Assembly (NCBI GenBank): GCA_021443945.1
Contig: JABUSF010000005.1
Span: forward strand, 110,542-116,875
Reading direction: 5' to 3'
DNA: 6,334 nt
From: Ileibacterium sp.
GTDB taxonomy: Bacteria > Bacillota_I > Bacilli_A > Erysipelotrichales > Erysipelotrichaceae
A program made the translations under genes and the position numbers. The notes under the pieces were generated by a model. That model was not told the DNA's origin. It did no database searches and saw only the letters and a list, made by a program, of their open reading frames with translations. Positions 5,946 to 6,334 of this stretch are shown here, in pieces (the stretch's first letter is position 1; the number at the start of each line of letters is the position of its first letter).

Positions 5946-6179
5946 ATGGGATTGTTCGATGGAAACAATGATCAGCAGTACGTTGTTCTGCAGGTGAACT
6001 TAAAAGAAAAACTGCTGGGAGCCGGTATGGGAAACATTGGTCAGCTGGAAGATGTCATCAACAAACAGGCTGCCAAAGGCTATCGGCTTCATACTCTGTC
6101 CACAGCGGCAGGGGATACAAAAGGACTGGCCGGCGGTGACAGAATTCAGGCCATTCTTGTATTCGAAAAACTCAGTTAA
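5946..6179 (+). CDS. DUF4177-like small protein
   Basis: The product is 77 residues with no signal peptide or membrane segment. The pattern resembles DUF4177: an N-terminal strand (QYVVLQVNLKE, about 11-21), a helix LEDVINKQAAKGYRLHTLS (about 34-52) with the typical 'A-x-x-GY/W-x-L' turn, and a final strand ending AILVFEKL (about 69-76). DUF4177 has no established function. It starts 28 bases after the HAD stop with a very strong ribosome site and is followed by a terminator, so it is probably the last gene of the folC transcript. A separate promoter is not evident. The family call rests on recognition of the pattern, not on a search. Confidence 0.8.
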   Translation: MGLFDGNNDQQYVVLQVNLKEKLLGAGMGNIGQLEDVINKQAAKGYRLHTLSTAAGDTKGLAGGDRIQAILVFEKLS

Positions 6180-6188
6180 AAAAGAAAA

Positions 6189-6204
6189 CGGGCTGTACAG
6201 CCCG
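6189..6204 (+). repeat. 16-base perfect palindrome before the terminator
   Basis: CGGGCTGTACAGCCCG is a perfect palindrome that can fold into a 6-bp GC-rich stem with a GUAC loop. No T-run follows directly. It lies 9 bases after the preceding stop codon and just ahead of the true terminator, where it may stabilise the 3' end of the transcript. Confidence 0.6.
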
Positions 6205-6208
6205 CTTC

Positions 6209-6231
6209 AGGGAGCAGAAATGCTCCTTTTT
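6209..6231 (+). terminator. rho-independent terminator of the folC cluster
   Basis: GGAGCA (6211-6216) pairs with TGCTCC (6221-6226) across a GAAA tetraloop, extended outward by a G-U and an A-U pair, followed by five T (6227-6231). This is a textbook intrinsic terminator, 30 bases after the last stop codon. Confidence 0.9.
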
Positions 6232-6246
6232 GTTTGGAAAGTCCTG

Positions 6247-6278
6247 AAAAAGAAAAAACGCATCGGATTTCCGACGCG
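6247..6278 (-). terminator. rho-independent terminator of the tRNA-Ala transcript
   Basis: On the minus strand CGCGTCGG (6271-6278) pairs with CCGATGCG (6259-6266) around a four-base loop, with one G-U pair, followed by six T, C and five T. It starts 13 bases after the tRNA 3' end and shows that the tRNA is the last product of its transcript. Confidence 0.88.
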
Positions 6279-6291
6279 GTTGATTTCAAAA

Positions 6292-6334
6292 TGGTGGAGC
6301 GTAGGAGGATCGAACTCCTGACCCCCTGCGTGCA
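6292..6334 (-). tRNA. tRNA-Ala(UGC), 3' half only, cut by window edge
   Basis: Read on the minus strand, the window begins at the anticodon TGC (6332-6334), followed by A37 and C38. Next come the anticodon-stem strand GCAGG (6325-6329), a five-base variable region GGGTC, the T-arm AGGAG-TTCGATC-CTCCT (6303-6319), the acceptor strand ACGCTCC (6296-6302), discriminator A and an encoded CCA (6292-6294). The acceptor strand has T at position 70, as required for the alanine identity pair G3-U70. The 5' half, with D-arm and G3, lies outside the window, so the pair itself cannot be confirmed. Confidence 0.93.

Overview
This window is ordinary bacterial chromosome with about half G+C. Strong AGGAG-type ribosome binding sites, hairpin-plus-T-run terminators and protein sequences close to Bacillota homologues point to a Bacillota (Firmicutes) bacterium. 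A member of the Erysipelotrichia or a related clostridial line is my guess, but nothing here proves it. There is no phage, transposon, CRISPR array or defence cassette. I did not find a convincing new biological system. The less explained parts are a repeat-rich uvrB leader, an unlisted 29-residue membrane peptide and a few unusual details in otherwise known genes.

Layout from left to right. Positions 1-908 (minus strand) hold most of ispG, an isoprenoid-pathway iron-sulfur enzyme cut off by the window edge. Positions 909-1168 are a divergent intergenic region with a candidate ispG promoter and four copies of the half-site CTGTAA/TTACAG. uvrB (nucleotide excision repair) runs from 1169 to 3136 and ends at a bidirectional hairpin terminator. 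That terminator is shared with a convergent 29-residue single-helix peptide gene (3179-3268, minus). Upstream of it on the same strand is ung (uracil-DNA glycosylase, 3330-3992, minus). After a 109-base divergent gap comes a plus-strand cluster: folC (4102-5286), a HAD-family hydrolase overlapping it by 20 bases (5267-5917), and a small DUF4177-like protein (5946-6179), closed by a terminator at 6209-6231. The right edge carries the 3' half of a minus-strand tRNA-Ala(UGC) with its own terminator at 6247-6278.

Functionally, uvrB and ung are two independent DNA-repair genes on opposite strands, separated by the small peptide gene. folC, the HAD gene and the DUF4177 gene look like one transcription unit, judged from overlap and short spacing. 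The window shows no evident pathway link between folate polyglutamylation and the other two. Large open frames antisense to ispG, uvrB and folC are codon-bias shadows.
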